Source: JAJECS01 sp965219705
GTDB taxonomy: Bacteria; Chloroflexota; UBA11872
Length of the DNA: 64,000 nt
Reading direction: 5' to 3'
Assembly: GCA_965219705.1 (NCBI GenBank)
Contig: OZ244789.1
Location: 1,054,001 to 1,118,000 of the forward strand
Both the position numbers and the translations under genes were made by a program. Positions 1-8,179 of this stretch are shown here, one piece after another. The notes under the pieces were generated by a model that ran no database searches, was not told the origin of the DNA, and saw only the letters and a program-made list of their open reading frames with translations. Numbering within the stretch: the first letter of the stretch is position 1; every line of letters begins with the position of its first letter.

Positions 1-5
1 ATGGG

Positions 6-51
6 GCACAACATCTAGGCAGCGATCCCGCTGGGCGCCTAGATGTTGTGC
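6..51. repeat. Perfect 15-bp inverted repeat at window edge
   Basis: Positions 6-20 (GCACAACATCTAGGC) and 37-51 are perfect reverse complements separated by 16 bases. No T-run follows on either strand, so it is not a standard intrinsic terminator. It could be an operator or the end of a repeat that continues outside the window. Confidence 0.6.
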
Positions 52-185
52 ACTAAGGGCCTAAGGCTGTAGCATGCGCCTACTGAGCCGCATCTAGCGG
101 CCGGCGCGGGGGGCAGTCGCGCTGTGAGCGTTAAGGAAAGGCAGGGTGGCCGTCCCGGGTATGGATCCGGGGCCTCCTGGACACC

Positions 186-518
186 ATGATTCAGATCATC
201 GGGGAGATGCACAAGACTCGAGATGGGCGATCCTTCTTCATCGACTACGCCCAGTTCATTCCCGAGGCCGGCGCCTACGACCTCGTACTGTTTGGACTGC
301 GGCGCGACGAGCAGGACTTCTCGATGACAGTCGCGTTCCCCGAGGAATCGATGAGCGCGTGGGGCGCACGCGACTTCCTCGTGCGCGAGGGGCTCGCTTA
401 TGTCCGCGCTCAACTGGATCACGGCGTTGAAGAGGACGGATCGCTGATCGAGGCGCCGTCGGCCGCAAGCGGACCGACGTATCGGATTTCCATGCCGAGG
501 CGGCCGCATCGGGCGTAG
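186..518 (+). CDS. Hypothetical protein, 110 aa
   Basis: I do not recognise a family for this short soluble protein. It begins MIQIIGEMHKTRDGRSFF and is rich in acidic and aromatic residues in its first 80 positions, while the tail from about residue 92 looks disordered and basic. It has no signal peptide, membrane segment or metal-binding cluster. An intrinsic terminator lies 9 bases after the stop, which supports a real transcription unit ending here. The ATG at 186 is chosen because the residues after it look like folded protein; the Shine-Dalgarno signal is weak. The overlapping frame at 146-430 is Arg/Gly-rich and looks like a shadow. Confidence 0.5.
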   Translation: MIQIIGEMHKTRDGRSFFIDYAQFIPEAGAYDLVLFGLRRDEQDFSMTVAFPEESMSAWGARDFLVREGLAYVRAQLDHGVEEDGSLIEAPSAASGPTYRISMPRRPHRA

Positions 519-527
519 TCCATCGCG

Positions 528-556
528 AGCGCTGCGGGTGCAGCGCTTTGTTTTGT
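528..556 (+). terminator. Intrinsic terminator
   Basis: A perfect 8-bp stem (AGCGCTGC at 528-535, GCAGCGCT at 540-547) with a GGGT loop is followed by TTGTTTTGT. It ends transcription of the small gene at 186-518 and separates it from nrdJ. Confidence 0.8.
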
Positions 557-637
557 CCAGAATTCAATACGGGAGGCCGGAATCACTTTCGCCGGGGCAG
601 GATCTCCGGTCGAACGGGGGAGAGATCGGGGGAGAGG

Positions 638-3280
638 ATGTTAGAGACAAGGAATACCGCTCCAACCTCGCCGCCGACCGCCGCAGCATGGCCGGCCTTG
701 TCCGACAACGCTCTCGCCGTCTTGAAGAAGCGCTATTTCCTCAAGGACCGCGTGGACCATCCCATCGAGAACGTCGATCAGTTCTTCGAGCGCGTCACGC
801 GCGGGGTGATCGACATCGAGCGCGAGCGGGATTGGGTGGACGACGCCGGTCATCTGGGCCTCTTCGACGACATGTTTGGGCTGCTGCGCGGCCTCCGCTT
901 CGTGCCCAACAGCCCCTGCCTCATGAACGCGGGCAAGCCCGGAGGCTATGCCCAGCTCGCGGCGTGCTTCGTGCTGCCCATCGAGGACGACTTGCGCGGG
1001 ATCAAGACCACCGACATGAACGCCGCCATCATTCACCAGACGGGTGGGGGCACCGGCTTCAACTTCTCGCGCATCCGTCCGCGCGGCGACTTCGTCCGCA
1101 GCTCGGGCGGCGTGGCGAGCGGGCCGGTGAGCTTCATGTCCATGATCGACTACTCGTGCGGCGAGATTAAGCAGGGCGGCACGCGCCGCGGCGCCAACAT
1201 GGGCATCCTGAACGTGGACCATCCCGACATTCAGGACTTCATTCGCTGCAAGACCAAAGACGGGCGGATCGCGAACTTCAATATCTCGGTGGGCGTGACC
1301 GACGCCTTCATGGCGGCGGTTGAGTCCGACACGGACTACGACCTGGTGAATCCGCGCACCGGAACGACGCACGTCGACCCGGTCACGCAGGCCCCCACCC
1401 GCGCCAGCGCGCCGGGCATCTGGCGCGAGCTGGTGGACGGTGCGTGGCTCAACGGCGAACCCGGCATGATCTTCCTGGACCGCTTGGAGCGCACCAACCC
1501 CACACCCGCAGTCGCGCGGCAGGACACGACCAATCCGTGCGGCGAGCAGCCACTGCTGCCCTATGAAGCGTGCGTTCTCGGCAGCCTGAATCTGACCAAG
1601 CACCTGACCGCCGACGGCCAGGCGATCGACTGGAGCGCGCTGCGCCGCGACGTTCAGCTCTCCATCCGCTTCCTGGACGACATGGTGGAGGCCTCGAATT
1701 TCCCGATTGAGGACATCGACGCCATCGTGAAGCGCGGCAACCGCCGCGTAGGGCTGGGGATCATGGGCTGGGCGGACATTCTGTTCACCCTCGGCGTCGC
1801 CTATGACAGCCCCGAAGCGGAAGACCTCGGCGAGCGGGTGATGCACTGCATCAACGAGGAAGGACGGCGCGCATCCGAGGCCCTGGCCGTGGCGCGTGGG
1901 GCCTTCCCGAACTTCGAGGGCTCGCTCTGGGACATGCAGGGCCACGCCCCGCGGCGCAACGCCACGGTCACGACCATCGCGCCAACGGGCACGATCAGCA
2001 TGATCGCCGACTGCTCCAGCGGCATCGAGCCGCTCTTCGCGCTGATCTTCTGGAAGAACGTGATGCGCGACGGGGACGACAACGCCGCGACGTCGCTGCG
2101 GTACGTCAACCCGCAGTTCGAGCAGTACGCCCGCGAGCACGGGTTCTATAGCGATGCCCTGCTGGACGCCATCACCGACAACCACGGCAGCTTGCGCATC
2201 ACCGCGCACACACCCGAGGCAGCGCGCGAGGCGCTGGCCGCCGTTCCGGCGGAGGCCCGCCGCCTCTTCGTGACGGCGCACGACGTCTCGCCGGAGTGGC
2301 ACATCCGGGTGCAGGCGGGTTTTCAGCGCCACACCGAGAACGCGGTGTCCAAGACCATCAACTTCCCGCACGAGGCCACGCGCGAGGACGTTGAGCGCGG
2401 CTACCGCCTCGCCTACACGCTGGGATGCAAGGGCGTGACGGTCTATCGTGACGGCAGCCGCGATTTGCAGGTGCTGACCACCAGCAACGCCGGCGACCAA
2501 ACGCGGCGGGATGACGCCCCAACCGAGGAGGCGCCAGCGGCGGCCGCTGCGGTCACCAACGGCTATGCCCCGGCGCCCGCGCCGGCGGAGGCCGCAAACG
2601 GGCACCACGCGCCAGCGCCAGCGCCGGCGCCAACGCCGCCGGCTGCCGCGCCCGAGCCGCTGCCGCTGGCTCCAGCGCAGGAACGGGAACGACCGGATCA
2701 AATCCGCGGCACCACCACGCGCATCCGCACCGGTTGCGGGCCGCTGTTCGTCACCGTAAACGACGATGACCGCGGGTCCCCGTTCGAATTGTTTGCGACG
2801 CTGGGCAAGGCTGGCGGGTGCGCGGCGGCGCAAACCGAGGCCATCGGCCGCCTCGTCTCGCTCGCGCTGCGCTCCGGCGCGCCGGTGGACACCGTCCACA
2901 ACCACCTGCGCGGCATCACTTGCCACCGACCGACCGGATTCGGGCCGACCCGCGTCCTCTCCTGCGGCGACGCGATTGCACAGGTCGTCGCTCTGCGCAT
3001 GAGCTCACAGCCCGAGGGCTACGTGCCCATGGTCGACTTGCAAGGCGAGGGCACGTATGCCCCGCCGAGCGTGACGCTGGAAGGGGATCGGTCGCCGCAC
3101 CTGCCGGCTACCGGCCTGCAACCGAGCCAGGCATCGGCGGGTCGGGCCGACGCGCAGCCCACGATGTCGGCGACGGGCACGTCCTTCGCCGGCGCCTGCC
3201 CCTCCTGCGGCAGCAGCCACCTGGTGTCAGCGGAGGGATGCCTCAAGTGCATCTCGTGCGGCTACAGCGACTGCGGCTGA
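638..3280 (+). CDS. nrdJ: Vitamin B12-dependent (class II) ribonucleotide reductase
   Basis: This enzyme reduces ribonucleotides to deoxyribonucleotides using adenosylcobalamin, so it needs neither oxygen nor a glycyl radical. The 880-residue product carries the class II core: a substrate-site Cys near residue 110 (CFVLPIEDDL) and the finger-loop motif NPCGE at 299-303. After the core comes an Ala/Pro-rich linker (about 625-680), then a TSCPD-type domain starting near RTGCGPLF, and a C-terminal Cys cluster (CPSCG near 854, then CLKCISCG). The ATG at 638 is preferred because GGGGGAGAGG lies directly before it; the frame is open further upstream without a better start. No NrdR box or cobalamin riboswitch was recognised in the short leader. 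Confidence 0.95.
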   Translation: MLETRNTAPTSPPTAAAWPALSDNALAVLKKRYFLKDRVDHPIENVDQFFERVTRGVIDIERERDWVDDAGHLGLFDDMFGLLRGLRFVPNSPCLMNAGKPGGYAQLAACFVLPIEDDLRGIKTTDMNAAIIHQTGGGTGFNFSRIRPRGDFVRSSGGVASGPVSFMSMIDYSCGEIKQGGTRRGANMGILNVDHPDIQDFIRCKTKDGRIANFNISVGVTDAFMAAVESDTDYDLVNPRTGTTHVDPVTQAPTRASAPGIWRELVDGAWLNGEPGMIFLDRLERTNPTPAVARQDTTNPCGEQPLLPYEACVLGSLNLTKHLTADGQAIDWSALRRDVQLSIRFLDDMVEASNFPIEDIDAIVKRGNRRVGLGIMGWADILFTLGVAYDSPEAEDLGERVMHCINEEGRRASEALAVARGAFPNFEGSLWDMQGHAPRRNATVTTIAPTGTISMIADCSSGIEPLFALIFWKNVMRDGDDNAATSLRYVNPQFEQYAREHGFYSDALLDAITDNHGSLRITAHTPEAAREALAAVPAEARRLFVTAHDVSPEWHIRVQAGFQRHTENAVSKTINFPHEATREDVERGYRLAYTLGCKGVTVYRDGSRDLQVLTTSNAGDQTRRDDAPTEEAPAAAAAVTNGYAPAPAPAEAANGHHAPAPAPAPTPPAAAPEPLPLAPAQERERPDQIRGTTTRIRTGCGPLFVTVNDDDRGSPFELFATLGKAGGCAAAQTEAIGRLVSLALRSGAPVDTVHNHLRGITCHRPTGFGPTRVLSCGDAIAQVVALRMSSQPEGYVPMVDLQGEGTYAPPSVTLEGDRSPHLPATGLQPSQASAGRADAQPTMSATGTSFAGACPSCGSSHLVSAEGCLKCISCGYSDCG

Positions 3281-3316
3281 GCTCGGTCGCGGGCGGCCAG
3301 ACGGCGGCGTAGGTCG

Positions 3317-3919
3317 ATGGAGGACGGCCCGGAGCGTCACATTGTCAACCGGATGATCCGTGCGGCGCGCCTTGATCGGTCGCTGTACGCGGAGGTAGCG
3401 GTAGACACGACGGCGACGCGCCAGGCGATGTCGATCGTTCTCGTCGCAGCCGTGGCGTCGTTCATCAGCGCTCAGATCGCGCCGCCGGACCTCTCGTGGC
3501 TCGGTCTCGCTGCCGAAGCCGAGAGCGCGTCGCCACCAGTCATCGTGGAACTCATCCTTACACCCGTCCTGGCCGTCATTGCCTGGCTGGCGTGGTCGGG
3601 CGTCGCCTGGTTCGTCGGTGCGCGAATGATCGCCACGGACCGGCGGGACGTGGAGTTCCTGGATGTGGCCCGCGCTACCGGATTCGCGGAGGCGCCGGGT
3701 GTGCTGGGCATTGTGACCTTCATCCCCACGCTGGGGGCTGTCGTGCAATTCGGTGTGTGGATCTGGCTGCTGGTCGCGGCCTTCTTTGCGATCCGGGAGT
3801 CGATGCGCCTGAGCGTTGGTCAGAGCATTGGAACGATGGCGGTCAGCTTCGCGGCGTTCCTGATCATCACTTTCGTGCTTGGCGTGATTGTCGGCCTGGC
3901 AACCTACGGAGGATCCTGA
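3317..3919 (+). CDS. YIP1 family membrane protein
   Basis: The 200-residue product has a short cytoplasmic N-terminus (VNRMIRAARLDRSLYAEVA) typical of bacterial YIP1-domain proteins, followed by about five hydrophobic segments (around residues 37-55, 75-97, 125-143, 147-162 and 175-197). The family is membrane-embedded and its bacterial role is not established. The gene starts 36 bases after nrdJ and converges on pckA with a 15-base gap. Nothing in the sequence links it functionally to either neighbour. Confidence 0.75.
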   Translation: MEDGPERHIVNRMIRAARLDRSLYAEVAVDTTATRQAMSIVLVAAVASFISAQIAPPDLSWLGLAAEAESASPPVIVELILTPVLAVIAWLAWSGVAWFVGARMIATDRRDVEFLDVARATGFAEAPGVLGIVTFIPTLGAVVQFGVWIWLLVAAFFAIRESMRLSVGQSIGTMAVSFAAFLIITFVLGVIVGLATYGGS

Positions 3920-3934
3920 GCTCCCGGCGCCGCC

Positions 3935-5542
3935 TCAGGCGCCGGCCGGCGGTTCCGCCGCCAGCACCTCCGCCGACACGGTCGACGCGAATGGCTGGAA
4001 CGCCTCGCGCATGCGACGCGCCAGCTGCCGCGCCTGGGCGTCGTAGCGGGCGCGATCGGCCCACTGACCGCGCGGGTCGAGCAGGTCGCCAGGTACGTCG
4101 GGGCAGGTCGTGGGGACCCGCAGTCCGAAGACCGGCTCAACGGTGTCCGGCACGCCGTCAAGGGCGCCGCTGAGCGCGGCGCGGATCATCGCCCGGGTGT
4201 GCGGCAGCCGCACCCGGTCGCTCTCGCCGGCGGGGCCGCCCAGCCAGCCGGTATTGACCAGCCACACGCGGGGCGCGTGCCGCTCGAGCCGCTCGCCCAG
4301 CATCGCCGCGTAGGTCGGTGGCGGCAACGGCAAGAACGGCGCGCCAAAGCAAGCGCTGAAGGTCGCCTGCGGGTCGGTGACCCCGCGCTCGGTCCCGGCC
4401 ACGCGCGCCGTGTAGCCCAGCAGGAAGTGATACATGGCTTGCTCGGTGGTCAATCGGGACAGCGGCGGCAGCACGCCGAAGGCGTCGGCCGCCAGCAGCA
4501 CGATATTGCTGGGATGCCCGGCCATGCCGCCGGGGACCACGTTCTGCAAGTGCGAGATGGGATAGGCCCCGCGGGTGTTTTCGGTGATCGCTTCCGAGTC
4601 GAGGTCGAGCCGGCGCGATTCGGCGTCGAACGGAAGATTCTCCAGCACGGTGCCGAAGCGCCGCGTGGTCTGGTAGATCTCCGGCTCGTTCTCGGCGGAC
4701 AGCCGGATGGTCTTGGCGTAGCACCCGCCCTCGAAGTTGAAGATGCCCGTGTCGCTCCAGCCGTGCTCATCGTCGCCGATCAGCGGCCGCCCGGGGTCCG
4801 TGGACAGCGTCGTCTTGCCCGTGCCGGAGAGGCCGAAGAACAGGGCAACGTCGCCGTCGGCGCCAACGTTGGCCGAGCAGTGCATCGAAAATACGCCGCG
4901 CTGCGGGAGCAAGTAGTTGAGGATGGTGAAGATGGACTTCTTCATCTCCCCGCCGTACGCCGTGCCGCCAATGATGATCAGCCGGGCGGCAAAGTTGACG
5001 ACGATGAAGGTGCCGGACCTGGTGCCGTCCTCGGCCGGGTCCGCCTGAAAGCCCGGCATGTCGATGACGGTGAACTCGGGCACGTGGCCCTCAAGCTCCT
5101 CAGTCGTCGGCACGATGAACAGGTTGCGCGCAAACAGGTTGTGCCAGGCGAGCTCGTTGACCACCCGCACCGAAAGCCGATAGCGAGGGTCGGCGCCGGC
5201 GAAGCAGTCCTGGACGTAGAGGTTCCGACCTTGCATGTAGGCGCGGAGGCGCCCAAACAGCGCGTCGAATTGTTCCGGCTCGAGCGGCTGGTTGTGGTCG
5301 CCCCACCAGATGGCCTCCGCCCGCTCGGCGTCGCGCACCACGAACTTGTCCTTGGGCGACCGCCCGGTGTGCGAGCCCGTGCGCACGACGAAGGGGCCCA
5401 GATGAGCGATTTCGCCTTCGCCGGCGCGCACGGCGTGCTCGTACAGCTTGCTCGTGGGGAGGTTCCAGAAGATTTGCCCGGCATTCGCGACGCCGAGCGC
5501 CGCCAGCGAGTCCGACCGAAGCTCGTCACCTGCATCCGACAC
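3935..5542 (-). CDS. pckA: Phosphoenolpyruvate carboxykinase (ATP)
   Basis: PEPCK converts oxaloacetate and ATP to phosphoenolpyruvate, CO2 and ADP, the first committed step of gluconeogenesis. The 535-residue length fits the ATP-dependent family. Visible motifs are RTGSHTGRSPKDK (54-66) for substrate binding, the kinase-1a P-loop GLSGTGKTT (237-245), and the kinase-2 metal site LIGDDEHGWSD shortly after. Translation starts at a GTG (5540-5542) with a strong GAGGAGG ribosome site about 8 bases upstream. It is divergent from the acetoacetate-decarboxylase-like gene, with 178 bases between them. Confidence 0.96.
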   Translation of the reverse strand: MSDAGDELRSDSLAALGVANAGQIFWNLPTSKLYEHAVRAGEGEIAHLGPFVVRTGSHTGRSPKDKFVVRDAERAEAIWWGDHNQPLEPEQFDALFGRLRAYMQGRNLYVQDCFAGADPRYRLSVRVVNELAWHNLFARNLFIVPTTEELEGHVPEFTVIDMPGFQADPAEDGTRSGTFIVVNFAARLIIIGGTAYGGEMKKSIFTILNYLLPQRGVFSMHCSANVGADGDVALFFGLSGTGKTTLSTDPGRPLIGDDEHGWSDTGIFNFEGGCYAKTIRLSAENEPEIYQTTRRFGTVLENLPFDAESRRLDLDSEAITENTRGAYPISHLQNVVPGGMAGHPSNIVLLAADAFGVLPPLSRLTTEQAMYHFLLGYTARVAGTERGVTDPQATFSACFGAPFLPLPPPTYAAMLGERLERHAPRVWLVNTGWLGGPAGESDRVRLPHTRAMIRAALSGALDGVPDTVEPVFGLRVPTTCPDVPGDLLDPRGQWADRARYDAQARQLARRMREAFQPFASTVSAEVLAAEPPAGA

Positions 5543-5720
5543 GAAGCGGCCTCCTCAATTGGGTGGCGGGCGCACGATCGGTCAGCACTGACTGCGCCGT
5601 CACCGGACGAATCTGCCGCCCGGCGCACCGATGGTACAAATTCGCGCCGCGGCACAGCGGTTGCCCGCGGTTGCGGCGCTGGCCACAATGCTCGGCCGCA
5701 CGCCTGCCAGGAGTCCGTGC

Positions 5721-6473
5721 ATGCCCATTCCCCTGACCCAGGTCGACGGGATGCCCGTGTCATCGCCGTATTTTCCGAGCCCTCCCGCGCGTTATCGCGG
5801 GCTGCGCGCGCAGACCGTGCTGTTCCGCGCGGACCCGAACCGCGTGGCCGATCTGTTGCCCGAGTGCCTGGCCCCGGCGCCCGACGGCGCCTGCGCGGCC
5901 ACCGGGGTGGACGCGCCATGGTCGAGCCACTACGGCGCCTTCCAGGCCATCGTCATCGCGGCAGGCTGCCAGTTCGAGGGGCGCCCGGGCTACTACGTCG
6001 TCGTGCAGTACGTGAACTCTCGCGGCAGCATCCCGGCGGGCCGCGAGATCTGGGGCACGCCCAAGGTGTGGGCCGACATGCGGGTGGAACAGGCCGAGCG
6101 GGTGATGGCCACGACCGCCGCGGTTGGCGGGGCAGACATCGCCGCCGTGCGCTCGACGGCGCACCGGCCGTGCGACCCGGCCGATCTGCCGGTGCTCGCG
6201 CCGATGTGGCGCCTCAAGGTGATTCCCCGCGCCGACGGCAACGGGCTGGACGTGCTGCAGCTGGTCTCCGGCGGCCGCACAGATACGGACACGGTGGTCC
6301 ACGTCAGCCGCGCCGGCGATGGGGTCGTCGAGTTCCGTCCGTCGCCGGTGTTCGACGTGACAGCGCTTGCCCCTCGCGAGTATTTGGGGGCGTTCTATGC
6401 CGAGACCGACTTCACCGAGGACTTTGGCGTGATCGACCGAGATTTCCTGAAGGAGCCCTGGCAGGGCTCGTAG
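5721..6473 (+). CDS. Acetoacetate decarboxylase family protein
   Basis: The 250-residue product has the acetoacetate decarboxylase (ADC) fold signature GREIWGTPKVWADM at 107-120, in which Lys115 aligns with the Schiff-base lysine of the Clostridium enzyme. The neighbouring lysine that lowers its pKa in true ADC is Val116 here, so decarboxylase activity is doubtful. Relatives act on other keto acids or as aldolase-dehydratases. The ATG at 5721 is chosen over upstream in-frame starts because AGGAG sits 8 bases before it. The substrate is unknown. Confidence 0.8.
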   Translation: MPIPLTQVDGMPVSSPYFPSPPARYRGLRAQTVLFRADPNRVADLLPECLAPAPDGACAATGVDAPWSSHYGAFQAIVIAAGCQFEGRPGYYVVVQYVNSRGSIPAGREIWGTPKVWADMRVEQAERVMATTAAVGGADIAAVRSTAHRPCDPADLPVLAPMWRLKVIPRADGNGLDVLQLVSGGRTDTDTVVHVSRAGDGVVEFRPSPVFDVTALAPREYLGAFYAETDFTEDFGVIDRDFLKEPWQGS

Positions 6474-6849
6474 GCGGCGTCGACACAGGAGCAGCCCACG
6501 CCTAGACCCGAATGAGCCACGACGCTTGAAGTGCTGCATTCTTATGTTCGGTATTTGTATGGTATGATCCCGGGTCGTGCGAGGAGGTCCCGCGCGCGGC
6601 GGTCCAGCCAGGACGCTTCGAGGGAGGCGCTGACCGCAGAGCGAGAGAGTTGGGGGTGTGCCGCAGCGCGCGGCGCCGCGCCTGACGATCCGCCGCTCGC
6701 GAAAAGGCCGCCAATGTCGTCGATTCGGCAGGTCACGCGTATCCCCCTGCCGTCGCCGCCTGTGGGATCGACGCACTCCGCCGGCGTCGGTGCGCTCGCC
6801 GCGCCCGCGGGACCTCCTCCGCGCGGTCCAAGTCCGCCTGGCGGTTCGC
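6474..6849. other. 376-bp stretch without a convincing gene
   Basis: Open frames exist on both strands, but their translations are Arg/Pro/Gly-rich and look like GC-driven shadows. The only notable element is the motif at 6545-6564. The stretch separates the acetoacetate-decarboxylase-like gene from the 3' end of the peroxiredoxin-like gene. Confidence 0.6.
6545..6564 (+). promoter_or_regulatory. 20-bp motif shared with the ImmA/IrrE gene start
   Basis: TGTTCGGTATTTGTATGGTA matches 25209-25228 at 19 of 20 positions. It continues into TATGAT, a plausible -10 element. In both places the same frame reads VRY(L/M)YG, so it may instead be a coding remnant. Confidence 0.4.
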
Positions 6850-7350
6850 CTAGCCGCGGCCCTCGTGACGCTCCATGACCGCCCAGAGGTCCGGGCTGTC
6901 CGGCCACTCGCGCTGGTGCCGCCCCACGAACAGCTCACGCACGATGCCTGTGGGGTCGATGAGGACCACGGAGGGCCGCGCGACGTTCCAGGACTCGAAG
7001 TTGATGCGGACGTACACGCCGTAGGCGCGGATCATTTGGCGCTCGGGGTCGGCCAATACTGGGTAGGGCAGGCCCTCACTCGCGGCGTACTTGGCCACGG
7101 CCTTGAGGCCCTGCCCAAAGATGCAGGCGATGGCCGCGCCCCGCTTGGTCCACTCGTCCAGCTCGACCTCGAGCCGCGCCAGATAGCCCTGGCAGCTCAG
7201 TCACCAGGTATGCCGCACAAAGACCAGGAACAGCCACCGGCCGGCAAAGTCCTGCAACGTGGCGCTCTCGCTTGTTCCCGCCACGGGCAGATTGAAATCC
7301 GGCGCCGGATCGCCGATGGTGAGCGTCGTCGAGCCTTCGGAGCGCGGCAC
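6850..7350 (-). CDS. Peroxiredoxin-like (AhpC/TSA) protein, probable selenoprotein
   Basis: The frame from GTG 7350 to TAG 6850 is interrupted once, by TGA at 7201-7203. Read through, it gives 166 residues of one thioredoxin-fold domain of the AhpC/TSA peroxiredoxin-like type. The N-terminus has IGDPAPDFNLPV (12-23), then FLVFVRHTW immediately before codon 50 (UGA) and LSC after it. Related proteins have CxxC here, so the product would carry UxxC (Sec50, Cys53). Conserved downstream blocks follow, such as LPYPVLADPERQ, RPSVVLIDPTGIV and FVGRHQREW. A SECIS-like hairpin starts on the base after the UGA. The gene starts 10 bases after the ABC permease stop. The alternative is a pseudogene with a single nonsense mutation. 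Confidence 0.75.
7168..7203 (-). promoter_or_regulatory. SECIS-like hairpin after in-frame UGA
   Basis: On the minus strand, UGA (7203-7201) is followed directly by a stem whose 5' arm is CUGAGCUGCCAG (7200-7189). The six-base apical loop GGCUAU (7188-7183) begins with GG, and the 3' arm spans 7182-7168. Twelve pairs form with a two-base and a one-base bulge. The UGA-to-loop distance (12 bases) is somewhat shorter than in E. coli fdhF. Confidence 0.6.
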
Positions 7351-7360
7351 TGTCGCAGCC

Positions 7361-8179
7361 TTACGTCACGATGTCACGGCGGCGAAATAGTACGACCGCC
7401 AGCGCGGCGCCAATGACCACGATCGCCGCCAGCACCACCGCTTCCATCCAGGCGAATTCCCCGGTGGCGAATTGCTCCAGCGGCCGCCAGTAGCGAAACA
7501 GCGTCAGATAGCCCAGCCACTCCAGCGGTTCGACGACCTGGGCGACCAGATGCACCACATACATCACCACCACGATGAGCGCGCTGACGCCATAGGTTCG
7601 GCCCGGCTCGAGCACGAGCGTGGCGACGACCAGGGCGATCACGGCCACGGCCAGCCCGAACAGCAGCAGCTGCACGTGCACGAGGACGACGTCGCTCGCG
7701 GCCAGCGGGGTGTCGCCGGCCCAGGCGGCGGCGCCGACTAGCAAGCCGACCATCGCGGCGACGACGATGACCAGCGCCCCCAGCGCCACGGCCGCCAGCC
7801 TCGTGAGCAGGAACCGTTGGCGCGTGATCGGCTGAGCAAGCAGCAGGTCGAGGGTGTGGCGGGCGTAGGCCCGGGCGACGATCCCGCCGCCGACCCAGAT
7901 GCCGAAATACGCCGCGAGGAACGGTAACCAGGTGGCGAGCTGCGACCCGATGTATTGGTAGAACGCGCTGCCTGCGACGGCGGGGTCGTCGAAGCCCCGG
8001 CCGAGAAAGGCGGCCCGCGCCGCTTCGGGCATGGCTTCGAGGAAGGCATCGAGGTCGATGTCGCGCGACGACGGCCACAGCGCCATGGTCAAGAGCGCGT
8101 AGAGGAACAGCCCCACGGCAAACCAGAGAATCGCCAAGCGACGCTGCCGCAGGGTGTGCAGCAGCAGGTTGAGCGTCAC
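7361..8179 (-). CDS. ABC transporter permease (ABC-2 type)
   Basis: This 272-residue membrane protein has six or so hydrophobic segments in the ABC-2 exporter pattern. The first is near residues 12-31 (LAILWFAVGLFLYALLTM), followed by an extracytoplasmic loop and a cluster of five segments. The cytoplasmic loop ARHTLDLLLAQPITRQRFLL, shared by this permease class, contacts the ATPase. The start is a GTG at 8179 that overlaps the ATPase stop (GTGA), so the two are translationally coupled. The exported substrate cannot be told from sequence. Confidence 0.88.
   Translation of the reverse strand: MTLNLLLHTLRQRRLAILWFAVGLFLYALLTMALWPSSRDIDLDAFLEAMPEAARAAFLGRGFDDPAVAGSAFYQYIGSQLATWLPFLAAYFGIWVGGGIVARAYARHTLDLLLAQPITRQRFLLTRLAAVALGALVIVVAAMVGLLVGAAAWAGDTPLAASDVVLVHVQLLLFGLAVAVIALVVATLVLEPGRTYGVSALIVVVMYVVHLVAQVVEPLEWLGYLTLFRYWRPLEQFATGEFAWMEAVVLAAIVVIGAALAVVLFRRRDIVT

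Noticed and set aside
641..2926. 761-codon minus-strand frame across nrdJ
   Set aside because: Antisense to a clear ribonucleotide reductase, with repetitive His/Arg-rich sequence and no motif.
4199..6505. 768-codon plus-strand frame over pckA
   Set aside because: Antisense to PEPCK and out of frame with the acetoacetate-decarboxylase gene; no family features.
6531..6878. 115-codon frame beginning at the 6545 motif
   Set aside because: After the first dozen codons it is Arg/Pro-rich and overlaps the end of the peroxiredoxin-like gene.
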